NCBI GenBank assembly: GCA_002803225.1
Contig: NXFV01001809.1
Span: forward strand, 41,445-105,444
DNA length: 64,000 nucleotides
DNA from: Gamarada debralockiae
Taxonomy: Eukaryota; Ascomycota; Leotiomycetes; Helotiales; Hyphodiscaceae
Reading direction: 5' to 3'
Part shown: positions 19,803 through 33,212 of the stretch, in pieces
Layout: every line of letters starts with the position of its first letter
How positions within the stretch are numbered: the first letter of the stretch is position 1
The notes under the pieces: model-generated
Database searches by the model: none
Told to the model about the DNA's origin: nothing
What the model saw: the letters and a program-made list of their open reading frames with translations, nothing else
Program-made: the position numbers and the translations under genes

Positions 19803-22800
19803 CTATATCCCTCGCACCTTCCTGTAACTTGGTGGTTTCATGGTCCTTCTGATCAGCTTCCCTGCGTATGGTGGGATTAAGCTGATAGCTGAGATGGCAG
19901 CGACGCGCCAGACGAAGCCCCTGTCATTTATCAGCATCGATCAAGCATCAAGGAGAGGTAGGAAACATACACGCTCATGACGAAATCCAAATCATAGTAT
20001 CCACCGAGGAATGGTATGCTGCCAAGGTACAGCAACAAGGTCCCCACCAAGCAGACAATCATGACAGGATGCCAAGTCGTGATTTCGAAGGCCACCATGC
20101 AAAGCTCGTTCAAGACCAGCACTGTGAAGCTCACTGCGACCATCTTTGGGAAATCGACTTGTTCGACCGATGTCAAGATCTGGGACAGGCCTTGGATCAT
20201 CCCTCCTTGGTATATTGACACGAAGACCCAGACAAAGAATGTGCGATAGGAGAGGGAGGAACCGGATGTCAGCTCTTTGTAGAGCTCCGGATAAAGGTTG
20301 GCGAGGTTCTCGTCAACATCTTTGTCCAGAACGAGAGAGAAGACAGGAGCCATGGTGTAAACAGTAGCGTAACCCACCATCAGCCAGTCCTTGTACAGTC
20401 CTTCGGGCTCGAATTTAATCGCGATGGAGTACATCGTCTGGCAGACGGAGATAATGAGGCCACGATGAATGACAAATTGCGCCAGCTTCGCAGAACGCTT
20501 GTATGAATTGCGACCATGCCATACAAGGAGTTTGGTGAGATGGCAGAATTGCTCAATTGAAAAGTCCGCAGCGAGAGAAGCTTGACGTCCTTCTTTGCCC
20601 ACGATTCCGACACCAACATCTGCAGCTTGGATCATAGAGACATCGTTTCCACCGTCCCCGATGCAGCAGATTCGCTTTTTCGTGTACTCGCGGATGAGTT
20701 TTGCAATATCGGCTTTTTGGGTGGGCGAGCAGCGACATGCTACAACTGCAGGGAGGAGAACGGCGATGGAGATGAAGTCGGTGCGAAAATGCGTAAGGAA
20801 AAGAGACAGACTCTCTCCATCGATGAGAAGACAGGAATCGGTCTTCGAACGCAGAAAATCAAGGTGATCTTGAGCTTCGTCTTTCCGCTTCAACTTCGCA
20901 ATGGTGTAGATGTATTGTCCTCGAGCGACTAGTTTGGCGGACACTGCCACGCAGCGAGCCGTTTCGACTTTGTCGCCAGTCAGCATCCAAATTTTGATTC
21001 CAGCATTCCGAAGCAGTTCCAGTGATGGCTTGACGTCGCGTTGAAGTTTATCTTCAACACCAGTTACGCCGAGGAGCTCCAGATCGCGTTCCAGATATTG
21101 AGAGACGACTCGTGCTATACCAGCATCTCGACCATTGATGGCAACTGACGCCTCCTTGTAGTTTGCAGAGAACTCTTGATATTGCTGAACCGACAATCGT
21201 TTTCTGCCCACGACCAAAGTTCGAAGACCTTCCCGGGCCATGTTGGCGGTCTCTTCATCAAGCCAATCATTCGCTGCAACAATGGATGTCATGACTGTGT
21301 CAGCTCCTTTCTGGTAGAACCAAATCTCCCCAGCTTCAATATTTCTGCTTACGGCCGACTCGGACCCATCCATAAAATGCACAATGATACCCATTCGCTT
21401 CCCGTCGGATGTAAATGGAAAGACCTCGAGAATACGAACACGAACAACGGGACGGCCAGTATCCACTGATTGAAGGGTCATGCCCTTCCGATCTCGATGG
21501 ATTAGTCGGAGTCCAACGGCCTCGGTCCATTTAACGATCGCAATCTCGTCAGGGGATGAGGCTTGATATGAGGTGATAGCCTGGCCGTTCTCCTCTTCGA
21601 ATGTTGGGGTGACATTGTGGCAAATTGCGAGAGCGAGCACGACATCTCGAACACGTGATCCGATCTCTCGACGAGTTCGAGCGGCAGTGACCGTGGTAGA
21701 AGCAACAAATGTTGACGAAGGTGTGATAAGGACGGAAGGTGCATTGGCATCCGTTGATGCTGGGACCGAAAAGCCTTGCTTGATGTAGGAAGCTACCTCA
21801 TCCATCGCCTCATTAGCATATGAGACAGTTCCAACGTGAATCTTCTTCATCTCCATTTCGTTCTGCGTGAGGGTGCCGGTTTTGTCGCTGAGAAGATACT
21901 CGATTCGACCCAGTTCTTCCGGGATGGTACTCGTTCGAACCACTGCTCCTTTGATGCCCTGGTCTCGTTGGATGAACCAAGAGTAAACACTCTTTCCCAT
22001 ATCCAGGTTGACTCGAAGACTGATAGGCACAATCGTAGAGAACAAGACCAAAAATCGCATGATCTTGACATACCACTTGATACCTTCAACATGTTCAAAT
22101 CCTTCCAGTGCGACGAGGACAATAGAAAGTGTGGCGGTCAAGGCACAGAGGATCTTGGTGAGGGAATTGATTTCGTACTCCAGGAGGCCAGTTTTCGAAC
22201 GAGATGGGGATGTGGAAAGTGCTGATCGTGTTTGAGATCCAGTGTAGACAATGACCGCCAAAGTGGTGCAGTTTGAGGCTAGAACTGTATTGGCCCACGC
22301 TGTATTATCAATGGTCAAAGGAGCCGAATTTGGACGTTTGGGGGAGCTCTCCCCATCGACTTCATTGCTGAGCGGAGATGATTTTGATACATGTGGATCG
22401 TATGCAATGCCGCCTCTTGGTAGTAACTCAACAGTTCCAACAAATTCGTTGACTTTCTTATCTGGTTTGCCAGCAACGATGCGGAGACGAGTAAACTCGC
22501 AAGAATCAAGAGATTGTGTCAACGGCGACCCTAATCGAAGCTTCCAGTCTGTCTCGCCATCTAATTGATCTGTCCGAATAAAGGCCTCTCCAACCCCACC
22601 GCCATCAGCAGAAGGAGTATTCCCGAATTCTGAAGTTGACTCGTGGCCATCGGTGGCCGTCGCGGCACTCTGATCGATGGCGGGATCGGATATCGGATCT
22701 ACCAATAAAACTTCAGCGGCGGGTCCCACAGCGACCTCTGCTTCATTGGATACCACCGCAGATTCATTTGTATAGCTCTTCAATATGACAACGTCTGCCG

Positions 22801-23896
22801 GGACTCGTTGATCCTTGCCCAATTTCAAGACGTCTCCAACCTTCAAGTCTCGAGACTTCCGAACCAGCTCTCGAACAACTGATGTAGGTGCTTGTCGTCC
22901 TTGACTTTCCGCACTCTCTTCTTCTTCCTGAATATCTGAAAGTCGATCCGGCTCTACCAACGATCTCCGCTTTGACTTCGAGTTCTCTTTTGACTTTAAC
23001 TTCTTCCTAGCATGGTATCTCTCCGTATCTCCCACCCCAGGCTTATCAAAGCACAACACCGTATACCCTTCCGAATTCGCCTCCGAGTCTCTTTTCCGCC
23101 GTGAAATATCATCGACGGCCTCCTTTCCCAATGTAATCGATAAAACAAAAACTAATGGTACAATGTAGGTGGAGAGATATCCAATCCGTAGAGCAGGGAC
23201 CACCTGCGAAAGTGCAACCAGTAAAAAGTACATGTTGAAGAAGAAAGAGAACTCATTGTACAGGGTTCGTGGCAGAAAGCTCCAAAGGGTATATTTCGCA
23301 TTGGAGACGGCATTCGGTGGGAAACGGGCGGATTGGGAAGTGCCAACAGACACTGTTCGAGACGACGCTGGGTCATGTTCCGTTTCTTCGACTTCGGCGT
23401 CACCTGGCGGCGGTTGCGATCCAGCTGTGCCAGAAAGGAAACTTGGTAACCGCAAATGAGAACCTAACCCGGCCATCCTGTTGAAAGCGTCGATGCTGGG
23501 CCGCCTTCGATGGCGGCTGCCTGACAGTAACGGCGCATCATCCTCCACACTGTTGAAACTCCCCGCCGAATGTCGATTCGCTCCGTCAACTCCCGGTTCA
23601 TCGTTCAAAAGTCCATGCAGATCCTCACTGTCCGTATCTCTATTCCTCCCCAGATCCCCGTATCCTCTATTTCGTTTTCCTAAGCCCCTCAATCCACCCA
23701 TGCGCAGATTCCTCAAAGGTATATGTCCTCCTCGTCGTTCGTCTCGTGGGTTCCGATCTTTCCGCGTACCCGATAAGGCCGGAGATCGAGTTGTGGTGAC
23801 TGGGTCGAGTTCTTGGAGGTCCAGTTCAAGATCGGAATCGGAATCAGCTGCAAGGGAATCGGGTGCATTTGGCTGATGGTATTCTTTCGAAGACAT
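19803..23896 (-). CDS. P4-type phospholipid flippase, Neo1 family
   Basis: A membrane ATPase that moves aminophospholipids to the cytosolic leaflet at Golgi and endosomes. Two exons: 19971-23896 and 19803-19920, with a 50-base intron (GTATGT..ACAG); 1347 aa. The N-terminal 200 residues are polar and basic. Then come the P4 motif YNEFSFFFNMYFLLVALSQ, the phosphorylation motif LSDKTGTLTQNEM (near residue 670), the nucleotide-binding ITSYQASSPDEIAIVKW, MLTGDKVETA, and the hinge GDGGNDVSMIQAADVGVGI near residue 1080. Further membrane segments follow. The short last exon supplies the natural end (IPPYAGKLIRRTMKPPSY). The lack of a long C-terminal tail fits Neo1 rather than Drs2/Dnf. It shares its upstream region with SEC16. 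Confidence 0.95.
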
Positions 23897-24404
23897 ACCT
23901 CATTGATGCGGTGGGAGGAGGAGGTGTAAGAGGAAGTGTAGAGTAAGAAACGAGGGTGTCGTGTTCGTAGGAAAATATTATTCTGTCATGGGAGAAGAAG
24001 AGATGAAGATTAAACTGTAGCCTCGTGCTTGTCTGTCCTTGTCTCAGCCACGACTGACGCGGATTTATTCCTATCGCTTTGCGGTTTCGTCGGTCCGCCG
24101 TAGTCAAGAACGACGAACCGAGCCGAGTCGCCAGAAATCATGGATCCTTGCTGAGAGACTCCCATTTACAAGACGCAGATATCTTCCACACCTCAATAAT
24201 TTGGGAATGGCTTCAGTTTCTCATCTCATCTCATCAATTTGATTTGTCTTTTAGCGGTTTGAATTGTATAAGTACGTGAATTTCTTTGCTCTGTGCGACT
24301 GGGAATGACAACGTGTTTTGAACGAGGACAAAATGCCAGATCGCAATGCTGACAGCTCCATCAAGTATTCAGTTCTCTTTCCTACCATTATCAAACCCAT
24401 CGCG
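23897..24404. promoter_or_regulatory. Bidirectional promoter region between NEO1 and SEC16
   Basis: 508 bases separate two divergent secretory-pathway genes. Immediately upstream of the NEO1 ATG the region is purine/pyrimidine-skewed (GGTGGGAGGAGGAGGTG). No other gene is present. An in-frame extension of SEC16 back to 24318 exists but has no ATG needed for it. Confidence 0.5.
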
Positions 24405-27400
24405 ATGCCATCCGAAAGCTCATGGCACCCTGCCTTCATGCCTAACTCCGCGGCAGACATAATATCCGCGAAACCTGCCGATACTCTTCAACAAGAATCA
24501 GCCCCTGCGACGGAACCTCTTGTACAGGCCTCTGATCCAACTTCAACTGCGCCTGCATCGAATACCCATAACTCTACATTTGCAGCAGACAACAAAGCAG
24601 ATCATAATGTTGAGGAGGGATTGTTGGAAGATAATACAGCACATCCAGAGTTGACGAACCTTCGCAATGCTCTCACTACATCATTAGCCAGTCCTGGGGG
24701 TGTTGAACTGGATGAGAATCCGTTACACAACGGGATATCGAACTATGATGGCATTGAGGAGGAGAAAGCCAACTTCCCATTGGAAGGCCCCACACCTCCA
24801 AACAAGCATCTAAGCACAATGTCGTTTGCACGAACAGTGTCGCAGGAAGTAAACTGGGGTGAAGATGATGAGGTTGATCCAGAGTGGAATATCCAAAGGA
24901 CGGATACCGACCCCTTTAAGTTGATGGCAAAATCAGATCGGACGAATTCTTTTCCACAAGTGCCACCAGCACATGCTCTGCCGACGAACTTCGAGCCCCT
25001 TCACAATCAAGCCGAGGAAATTATGAATGAGGTTGAGAAGGAGCCGAAGGATTTATTTGGAGATGAGGACAACGACGGCGAGGCAGACTTCTTTGCCCAG
25101 GAGTCTTCACGATTCAATGATCCCAATGAATTTCAGCCAGAGTCCAACGAAAAGACGAATACCGGGGATCAAGAGAGACCAGACTACGGTCAGACATTTG
25201 GTGGAGACTTCCAACCAGAGGATGAGGAGGCTCGTTATGAGGAAGGCCTCCCTCTTGTTCAATCATCTGAAAACAACGATACGGAAGCTGCGAGGACACA
25301 GCCTGCCTTCTTGGACGACGCGGAGGGAGACGAAAAGGACTTCTTCGCGCAGGTCAGCAAGACTGAACATAGCTCTGAAGATACCCTTCCAGAACCACAG
25401 CCTCTTGGGAGGAAGTCAACGATGCAAGTGATGGATTCGCTGCATTTCCAGCCACACAAGCAAACGCACGACGACATACCCGAAGAACAAAACTTGGAAA
25501 GCTCACAGAGTTCCCTAAAACGGTCAACCGGTGGTGGCATTGCGGTATCAACGAGCACTGTATTGTCGCAGGTTCTTGGAGATCCGGAAGCTCCGATATA
25601 CGAACAGTCGGAACAGTTGGCCGCTGAGGAAACGGATTCTGGAGAAGGTGACCTTGCCGCGAAATGGAGAGCAGCATTGGCTGGCGATGAATTTTTGGAC
25701 GATGACGATGAGTTATTGGCCGACGATGAACCAACTGCAACCGATAGCGCTAACATGGATCCGGCCACTCTCTTCGGCAGCGATGATGAAGGTTTTTTAG
25801 AAGAAACTGAAGAGCAACATGCATCTGCGGATGCCTTTTCACACGTGACCAGTCCTCCTATTCCTGCCCCCGTCACAATGCCGAACGGTCACATGGTTGG
25901 ATTTGATGCCCTCACCGGCACAGCTCATTCAAATCGACCTGGAAGCAGCAGTAATCGTTACGTTCCCTCTGGTTCGACTACTGCAGCGCCACCTCCTAGC
26001 AACTTGTATGCACCTTCTACTCCTCTCTTGACAGATCTCTCTCGACCCGCAACAACCTCTACTGTCCCTTCGCCATATACAGCCCCGGGGACGGGGAGCT
26101 ACCCAGTTCAACAACCACAGCAAACAGGCAAGCCAGATTTGCCAAAGGCTCAGAGCTTTGCTGATAAGTCGAAGGGTGGCTATTCCTCCCCTTATGACTT
26201 ACCTATGGAAGTGGTGAAGCCACGAAAACGAGTCAGCATGCAGCAAATGAGTCGTGGATACAATACGGGAGCTGCACCAGCAAATGCGCCCCCGCCAAGG
26301 AGCAGCAGTATGCACTCACAACCGCCACCACCTTCAAGAGTGTCAACATCAAGTCTGTCTCCACCTACAAGCAGCCATACATTCCAACAGAGCCAGCTTC
26401 AAACCGAAACAGCCTCCATTAGTACCCAACCCCCGAAAACTGTCAAAAAGTCAGCAAGTGGGTTCTTTGAAGATTTGCCTGTGTCACCTAAACCAAAGCC
26501 TGCCCCAAGGCATTCCAGCGGTCTCAATGCTCCAGGGCAGAATCAATATAGCCCTCAAATAAACCCCAATTCACATTTTTCAGGCCCTCCAGCACATACG
26601 CCTTATACTCCACCCGTCCAACAACAACCATTCCAGCCATCGCCCGGTCAAGGCCTTGTCGCTCCAGAGCGTGTTAGTCCGTACGCATCACTTCCCGCAA
26701 GCAATATGGCCGTGCCAGCACCAGCAGCCTCGACGAGGTATTCTCCAGCCCCGCCTCCACACCAAAACCAGGCTGCTGCTCTTCCACCGGTATCGCAATC
26801 CCGATACTCCCCTGCACCACCTAACTCACGTCCATCTATACCATCGTACGCCTCGGCTCCGGTAAACGCAGCACCGCCACCCATTCTTGCTCACCAGCCA
26901 AGAACATCAAGCCCTCTGGCACATTTCGAAAGGAGTCAAGACCAGAGGTCTTATGCATCTCAGGTTGAGACAGCTAGTTTCGATCGCCGAAGTAGCTCAT
27001 CTGGATACGACTCGACCCTAAGACAGAATCATCTCCCGCCGACTAGGGAACTCGACGAGAACGAAGAACAGTCCAGCGTGCGACGCTCCAGTGAAGCCCA
27101 GAAGCAGTATCCCTCGCAACCTACGGCATATTCCCCACCTGGAATGCCGCCGGTTTCCCGTACACCACCTCCCCCTCAAGGTCTTGCTGCCAGAATAGGA
27201 AATTCTCCTCCGAAACGAGCAACCTCGAATTATCTTCCACAGCAACCAACTAGTTCTGGTCCGCCATCGTTCATGCCACCTCAACGATCGCAAACCCAGT
27301 CGCCTAGCGCATTGCATGCTGGACCGAGATTGGAAATGAACACTGCTGATCTATACCAACGACCCGCATCAGTGGAAGCTCCATCCTCTCCGAGAACAAA

Positions 27401-30400
27401 TACTGGGTTCTCCTCACTATCAGGCTCTGTGTCACGGCCCAGGGGATTCTCACAAGGTCTCAACTACATCGCTCCAGTTGATGGTCGAGAGAACGATCCA
27501 ATGCAAAGATGGAGAGGCGCCCCTGTTTTCGCCTGGGGCGTTGGGGGCACCATAGTCACGTCATTTCCAACAGATGTGCCTCGATACGGAATGAATCAAA
27601 CAGCACCAATGATAGTCCGAAGTCCGGGGGTGGTCAAGATTCGGAACATCAAGGACGCGGATCCTCTTCAAGAAAGACTGACAAGCTTCCCTGGTCCTCT
27701 GAAAGGGAAATCCAAGAAGAAAGAAGTCATCTCGTGGCTGACTTCGGGTATTGAATTGCTGGAACACAGCGGATCTTACTTGAGATCCCTCTCAAACTTA
27801 TCGCACGAAGACAAACGCACGGAGGAGCGCATCTTACTCTGGAAGATCCTACGGGTTTTCATTGAGAACGATGGCACTCTGGAAGGTACACCTGTCGTAG
27901 AGAAAGCCGTGAGAGGAGTTCTGTCGCCTGGTATCGATAATGACAACACAGGTGCAACGCCACTCTACGCTACTGGGTCTGAACTTTCCGGGATATCTCA
28001 TTCGACCTCAACGACCAGGGCAGATCCTGTCGACCCAAATGCTGTTGATCAATTGAGGAAACACCTTCTCCGCGGCGAGCGAGAGAAAGCTGTGTGGGAA
28101 GCTGTTGACAAGCGATTGTGGGCGCATGCAATGCTCATTTCAAACACCGTTTCGAAAGACTTGTACAAGCAAGTCGCGCAAGAATTTGTACAGAAAGAAG
28201 TCAAGAATATTGGTGACAATACAGAGTCGTTGGCTGCGCTTTACGAGATTTTTGCTGGTAACTTTGAGGAGAGTATCGACGAGCTTGTACCTCCGTCAGC
28301 TCGTGCTGGCTTCCAAATGGTTAGCACTTCAAACGCCTCTGGACCTTCGAAGGATGCCCTTGACGGCCTTGATAGATGGCGGGAGACACTGGGGCTTGTT
28401 TTGAGCAACAGAAGCACAGACGATAGCCAAGCTCTTAATGCTTTGGGCAAGCTGTTGTCCGGTTACGGCAGGGCAGAAGCAGCGCATATCTGCTTCTTAT
28501 TTGCACGAACTTACTCTGTATTCGGAGGTATTGATGACCCACAAGCAAGTATTGTGCTAGTTGGCTCGGACCATCTTCGGCAACCCTATGAGTTTGACAA
28601 GGAGATGGAACCGATCTTGCTCAGCGAGGTATTCGAGTATGGGATGTCACTGTCGAGTACATTAAACACGACGTCTTCAAGCCCTCATCTCTCGATTTAT
28701 AAGTTGCAACATGCTACCATCCTAGCGGAGTATGGTTACCGTGAGAAGGCTCTGCAATATTGTGAAGCCATTGCTGCTTCGATCACGTCTCAAACTCGTC
28801 GATCACCCTACCATCATGCCCTGCTCGTTTCTGCTCTAGATGATCTCAGCAAGCGTTTGAAGCAGTCACCCAAGGATGAGTCGTCTTCTTGGATCTCCAA
28901 ACCAAGCATCGACAAGGTCTCAGGTTCAGTCTGGGCCACGTTCAACAAGTTCGTCGCGGGCGATGAGAATGAATCGTCAGGTCCTGGCTCGGCGACCGGA
29001 AGTGCGACTGAAGCTAGCCCCTTCGCAAGAATTGCAGGAGGCACCCCAACAATCAGTCGATCTCCTTCCAACTCTAATCTCTATGGCTCATACAACGGTG
29101 GGATGACTATTAATGGAGCCATGGCAGTTACCAAGGCCAGCTCCCGCTATGCGCCTGGAGCAGCATACACCCCTCCTACCCATGACCCCCAACTCGGAAC
29201 TTCGTATGGGTCTCAGCCCCGAAGCTCTTTTGAGGAGAGATCTTCGGGCGAGCATCACCGCGGGCAATATGAACCACAGCGACAAATGTCCGATTACCGA
29301 CCAAATTCGCAGTCTTCTACGAACAACTTCACCCCGCAAAGCGCCTCCAGCTACACACATCAATCATCATATACACCGTATGGTAACGACTCTCCGTACG
29401 GTGAGACCTCCTCGCCATATACCCCGCAGCAGTCGACTTCATTTACTGAACAGCCGTCAAATAACCTCTACTCATCCCCACAACTAGTCAACAATTATGA
29501 TGGTCAACAACCTGCGTCTTCATATACACCTTCCGAAGCTTCTTACGAGCGTCAATCTTCCGGATATGAACCACCTACCTCATCAGGATACGAGCCACCA
29601 TCCTATGAGCCATCTACTATGAATGAAGAACCCGACTCACCAATTTCCACTCATCCGAAGAAGAAGAAGAGCTTCATGGACGATGATGATGACGATATCC
29701 CCACCCTAAAAGCTGCTAATCCTGCCGAGAAAACAAAAGCCGAAAAGGACCGAGAGGCGGACGAAGCTTTTCGGAAGGCCGCTGAAGCGGATGGTACGTA
29801 CCTTCACCCCCTGTTCTTGAAATCCTCAGCTAACACTGGTATCAGCCGCAAAAGCTTCTGCAGCTCAACCGGTAAAGAAGGGATGGGGTCTCGGTGGATG
29901 GTTCGGAGGTGGAGCGAAGAAAGAACCCGACATGTCGTCGCAACCCAACAAGCCTATCCGTGCGAAGCTTGGCGAAGCGAGCTCATTCGTATATGACCCC
30001 GAGTTGAAGAGATGGGTCAACAAGAAGGCTGGCGCTGAGAATACCCCAACACCATCTGCTACACCTCCTCCACCAAAGGCGACCGGTCCGCCGCGAGCTG
30101 TCAGCGGACCTCCAGGTGCATCATTTACATCTGCTCCTCGCCCTGGATCTGGACCTCCACAACGCGCCGCATCGAGGTCCTCTGATATGGATGGTGCTTC
30201 ACACGAGATAAACGATAGTGCGCCACCATCTCTTGGTGGAGGTGGATTGGGGGCCCCTCCAGCGATGAGCAGGAGTGCAAGTAACGGGAGCACTGGACCG
30301 CCGACTGGACCTCCGAGCCGACCGGGCACCAGCATGAGTAATGCTAGTTCGATCGATGATCTACTTGGACCACCGAGCGCTGGAGGCAGGAAGGGTACCG

Positions 30401-30465
30401 CGAGGAAGGGGAAGAAGGGACGTGGATATGTTGATGTGATGGGTGATAAAGCTGCCGGGTCTTAG
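24405..30465 (+). CDS. COPII coat assembly protein Sec16
   Basis: A peripheral ER protein that marks exit sites and organises COPII coat assembly. Exons are 24405-29793 and 29846-30465, with a 52-base intron (GTACGT..TCAG); about 2002 aa. The start at MPSESSWHPAFMPNS is chosen because fungal Sec16 proteins open with a similar W-x-PAF motif; an earlier ATG at 24333 is in frame. The N-terminal thousand residues are acidic and then Pro/Ser/Gln-rich. The central conserved domain begins near residue 1030 with MQRWRGAPVFAWGVGGTIVTSF. It continues with the helical ancestral coatomer part (LLRGEREKAVWEAVDKRLWAHAM, GRAEAAHICFLFARTYS). The end has the KKGWGLGGWFGGGAKK and GEASSFVYDPELKRWVN motifs that bind COPII partners in this family. 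Length is typical. Confidence 0.96.
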
Positions 30466-30843
30466 GCCTCATGATTTTGGCTTTCAAGGGAATTTATGGA
30501 GAACGCCACATAATTACTGGGATATGTGACCACCTTCATGGAGTAGTGATGAGCGTGGGAGGCGCGGTGTATTATAGACGATTAGTAATGATTGTAATTT
30601 GTATCATACTTTGTTACGATAGTTGGGGATGCGCTTCGTTCTTCTGGGCAGTAGCATTCTTGGGTTTCTCGCTCGTGGGAACGAGTTCAATACCAGCATT
30701 TTGACCTCAATGCCTTGACCCAAATCTCTCCATTGGAATAGTACGAGCCCTCATCTAGTGTGCTGGCAAGTGTCGGGAGCAATAAGAAGCATTGACTATA
30801 TTTCCTCACTCTAGTTGAGCATGCGACGTGTTCACCATTCGCT
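30466..30843. other. Intergenic between convergent SEC16 and GH79 genes
   Basis: 3' flanks of both genes. No coding region supported. Confidence 0.5.
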
Positions 30844-32587
30844 TTAGAAGACATGCAGTATGACACCTTCCGTGTCCTGCAACACCACACTCAACACCCC
30901 CTTCTTCGCAAATGTCACCTCGCTCGCCGCATCCGAGTCCACAACCACCGGCTTCCCTTCGGCTGGAGAGTAGTCATAACTTACACCACCCAACGTAATT
31001 CCCTCCAAAACCTCCGCACCAGGAGCCGTCAAGCGCTCAACTCTCGCCCCAACAACGCCCTTCGGAACATTGAATGCAAACGTCCCGTTCGGCCTCGGCG
31101 TCCCAGAATCAGACCGCCACTCAACCATATTCAAAACAATGACTCTCTTTAAGCTGGTCCCTTCGTAAACAACATACCCACTCGTCCTCTCATCCCCATC
31201 CCCAAGGTCAAGCCACGCAATCCTCGTCCCAACTCCTGATCCAACAGCCGAAGCGCCCATCACATTGCCGTAATACGGCGCATTGGTGACAGGTGGGTTG
31301 GTACTAGGTGACCATGCCGCATATGGAGAGGTGGCGGACTGATGGAAATGCACGCGTTGGATATTCTGCGTGGCTTGCCAGAGAGTGTAGTCTACTACCC
31401 ATAGCGCTGCCCCGAAGACGTTGCTCAGTCCGCTGGCGCCACCGCCGGAAAGACTGTTGGTCTCGCCCATTATGTACTGGGCTGCGCAGTACTGCTGCAG
31501 TTCTTGTGCAAGGGTAACGTGACTTGCGATGCTATGGACGATGGAGGTGTGATTCATGAGCGTGCTTTGGAGCGAGACTCCAGCTCCAGTGGCACTTCCC
31601 ATATAGCTGTTGTTTGTGTGAGAGTTTTTTTATGGAAGAATGAAGGAGAAAGTTCTTACTTGTGGCCAGAAAGTTGCCTGATATTTCCTTTTGCATTCAA
31701 GCCATATTGAAATGCTGCCAACGGCGCCATCGAGTCTGGTCCGCTCCCAACATCCGTCCCAGCGAAACTGGGAGCAAAATACCCTATCCCCTCTGCAAAT
31801 TCCGGACTCAATTTGCTCAGTCCCGCCTCAACGAACCCACTAGCATTCAACCATTCAGTAACGTAGTCCGACACATTCCAACTCGTTGGCCGACGGCTCC
31901 AATATGTGAACAGATCCGGCTCATTCCCAATCTCAAAAAGCTCGACCTTATTTCCTAGCGCTTTGAAAATAGAAGACAATTCAGCCTGTCTCGTCTCGAT
32001 TCCGGCTGTGCCGTTGGTGGCCAGATTGATACCCGGGATGTATTTTGTTGAGGGAAACGTTCCGTATGAGGAGAAGAATGATGGGCCGATTGTCACTGGT
32101 GCACGATGAGTGCCATTTGTAGCACCGATGGTGAGGACGGGCTCTGCTTGGGTTGGGTCAAAAATCGCGTCATCTCTGTGACTCGATGAGAACTCTGAGG
32201 TAGAATTGGGAGTTTAAGGGTGGTGTCTTACTGTGTAGTTCCTCCTATGCGTATTATTGACATGGCACTGGTCCTCGCTGCCAAGTTGGACAGCAGATTT
32301 ATTGAGAACTGGTTCGGGTGAGTCAAGTTGCCTGTCCTAGAACATTAGTATGACGGTAAATGAGACAGATGAATACTGGTAAAGGATAGCTTGCCTGCGA
32401 ATAGAGGAAAGTCCTTGAACTCAAGGGAGAATGAATTGAGGTATGGCGACACCGAGACCGCATCTTTGGGCGGAGTTCCCTGCAGCGTCGGAACAGATAC
32501 GCATCTGCTAGCTAGAAACAGGAGGGGCAAGAGATATGGCACGATCGCACTTGAAGTGGACTTAATGAAAATCCGAACTCTATACAT
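30844..32587 (-). CDS. Glycoside hydrolase family 79 beta-glucuronidase
   Basis: Secreted enzymes of this family release glucuronic or 4-O-methyl-glucuronic acid from glycans such as arabinogalactan. Exons: 32395-32587, 32232-32331, 31660-32175 and 30844-31606; 523 aa. The N-terminal hydrophobic stretch (IVPYLLPLLFLASRCVS) fits a signal peptide or anchor. Family landmarks are AGNLTHPNQFS, IIRIGGTTQ, the acid/base Glu in LFEIGNEPDLF, SGHNYM, and the putative nucleophile Glu in YIMGETNSLSGGG. A beta-sandwich C-terminal part follows. The first intron uses a GC donor (GCAAGC..ACAG), the only reading that joins AG to NLTHPNQ. It heads the uronide gene block and is divergent from the lyase gene. 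Confidence 0.88.
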
Positions 32588-32698
32588 GTGAGGAGCAAAA
32601 CCGAAATTGAGGTTTGAGATATCTGAAATGTGAACTTTCGTAAGTGGAATTTCGGTCATTTAGTCCTTCCTACCTTACGGAGGTCACGTCAAAAGTGC

Positions 32699-32951
32699 AT
32701 GAGAATTTAAGCCTAATCAAAGGTAACCTGTATTTGGCCCTGTAATGTCATAGAACGCCCTGTAACTTGTGCATCATTTAGGCTAGGGTCCCTGTAAGCT
32801 CCCTGTAACAATTGGCCAGAAATCCATTTTTGAAAATCATAGTTTGCGCTACAGGGCTACGTCTAATCGCTACAGGCGGCTTACAGGGACCCTAGCAAGT
32901 TACAGGGCTCAATTACAGGCTTAATACCCTGTAATACCCTGTATTCTCATG
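32699..32951. mobile_element. Probable MITE with long degenerate inverted repeats
   Basis: The outer ends CATGAGAAT (32699-32707) and ATTCTCATG (32943-32951) are inverted copies. Inside, GCTAGGGTCCCTGTAAGC (about 32782) is the perfect inverse of GCTTACAGGGACCCTAGC (about 32879), and GCCCTGTAACTTG (about 32757) of CAAGTTACAGGGC. CCCTGTAA and its inverse occur many times. There is no coding capacity. It lies between the divergent GH79 and lyase genes. The target duplication is not clear, so the family is not assigned. Confidence 0.7.
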
Positions 32952-33203
32952 ACTTATGACCGTAACCTTCGCACTGACGCGGGAGAAAAGTAATCCCATC
33001 ACAGGACGTGGGGTATCCGCATTTGCGGAGATAATTTTTCATCCAGAAATGCAACGTGACAGAGATTAGGAGACTATCATAGACGGTGAACAAGATGTAA
33101 ACCTTCATTATAAAATACGAGAGCTAACAGAGTCCCAGGTACCATCGGCCTGTAATTGGTCAGCGGCATGCGTTGCTCAATCATCCGATCATTCCCCCGA
33201 GGA

Positions 33204-33212
33204 GCGGGGTAG
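33204..33212 (+). promoter_or_regulatory. GCGGGGTAG motif upstream of the lyase gene
   Basis: GCGGGGTAG lies about 210 bases before the ATG at 33416, inside the intergenic region shared with GH79. Its core GCGGGG fits SYGGRG, the CreA/Mig1 carbon-repressor consensus. The same 9-mer recurs at 34869 and, on the other strand, at 40394. Confidence 0.5.

Noticed and set aside
25259..25876. Antisense frame of 205 residues in SEC16
   Set aside because: Ser/Cys-rich mirror of the acidic Sec16 N-terminus with no independent support.
32699..32951. CCCTGTAA repeats taken as telomere-like or CRISPR-like
   Set aside because: Units are arranged as inverted pairs with fixed outer ends, which fits a MITE; there are no regular spacers and no TTAGGG tract.
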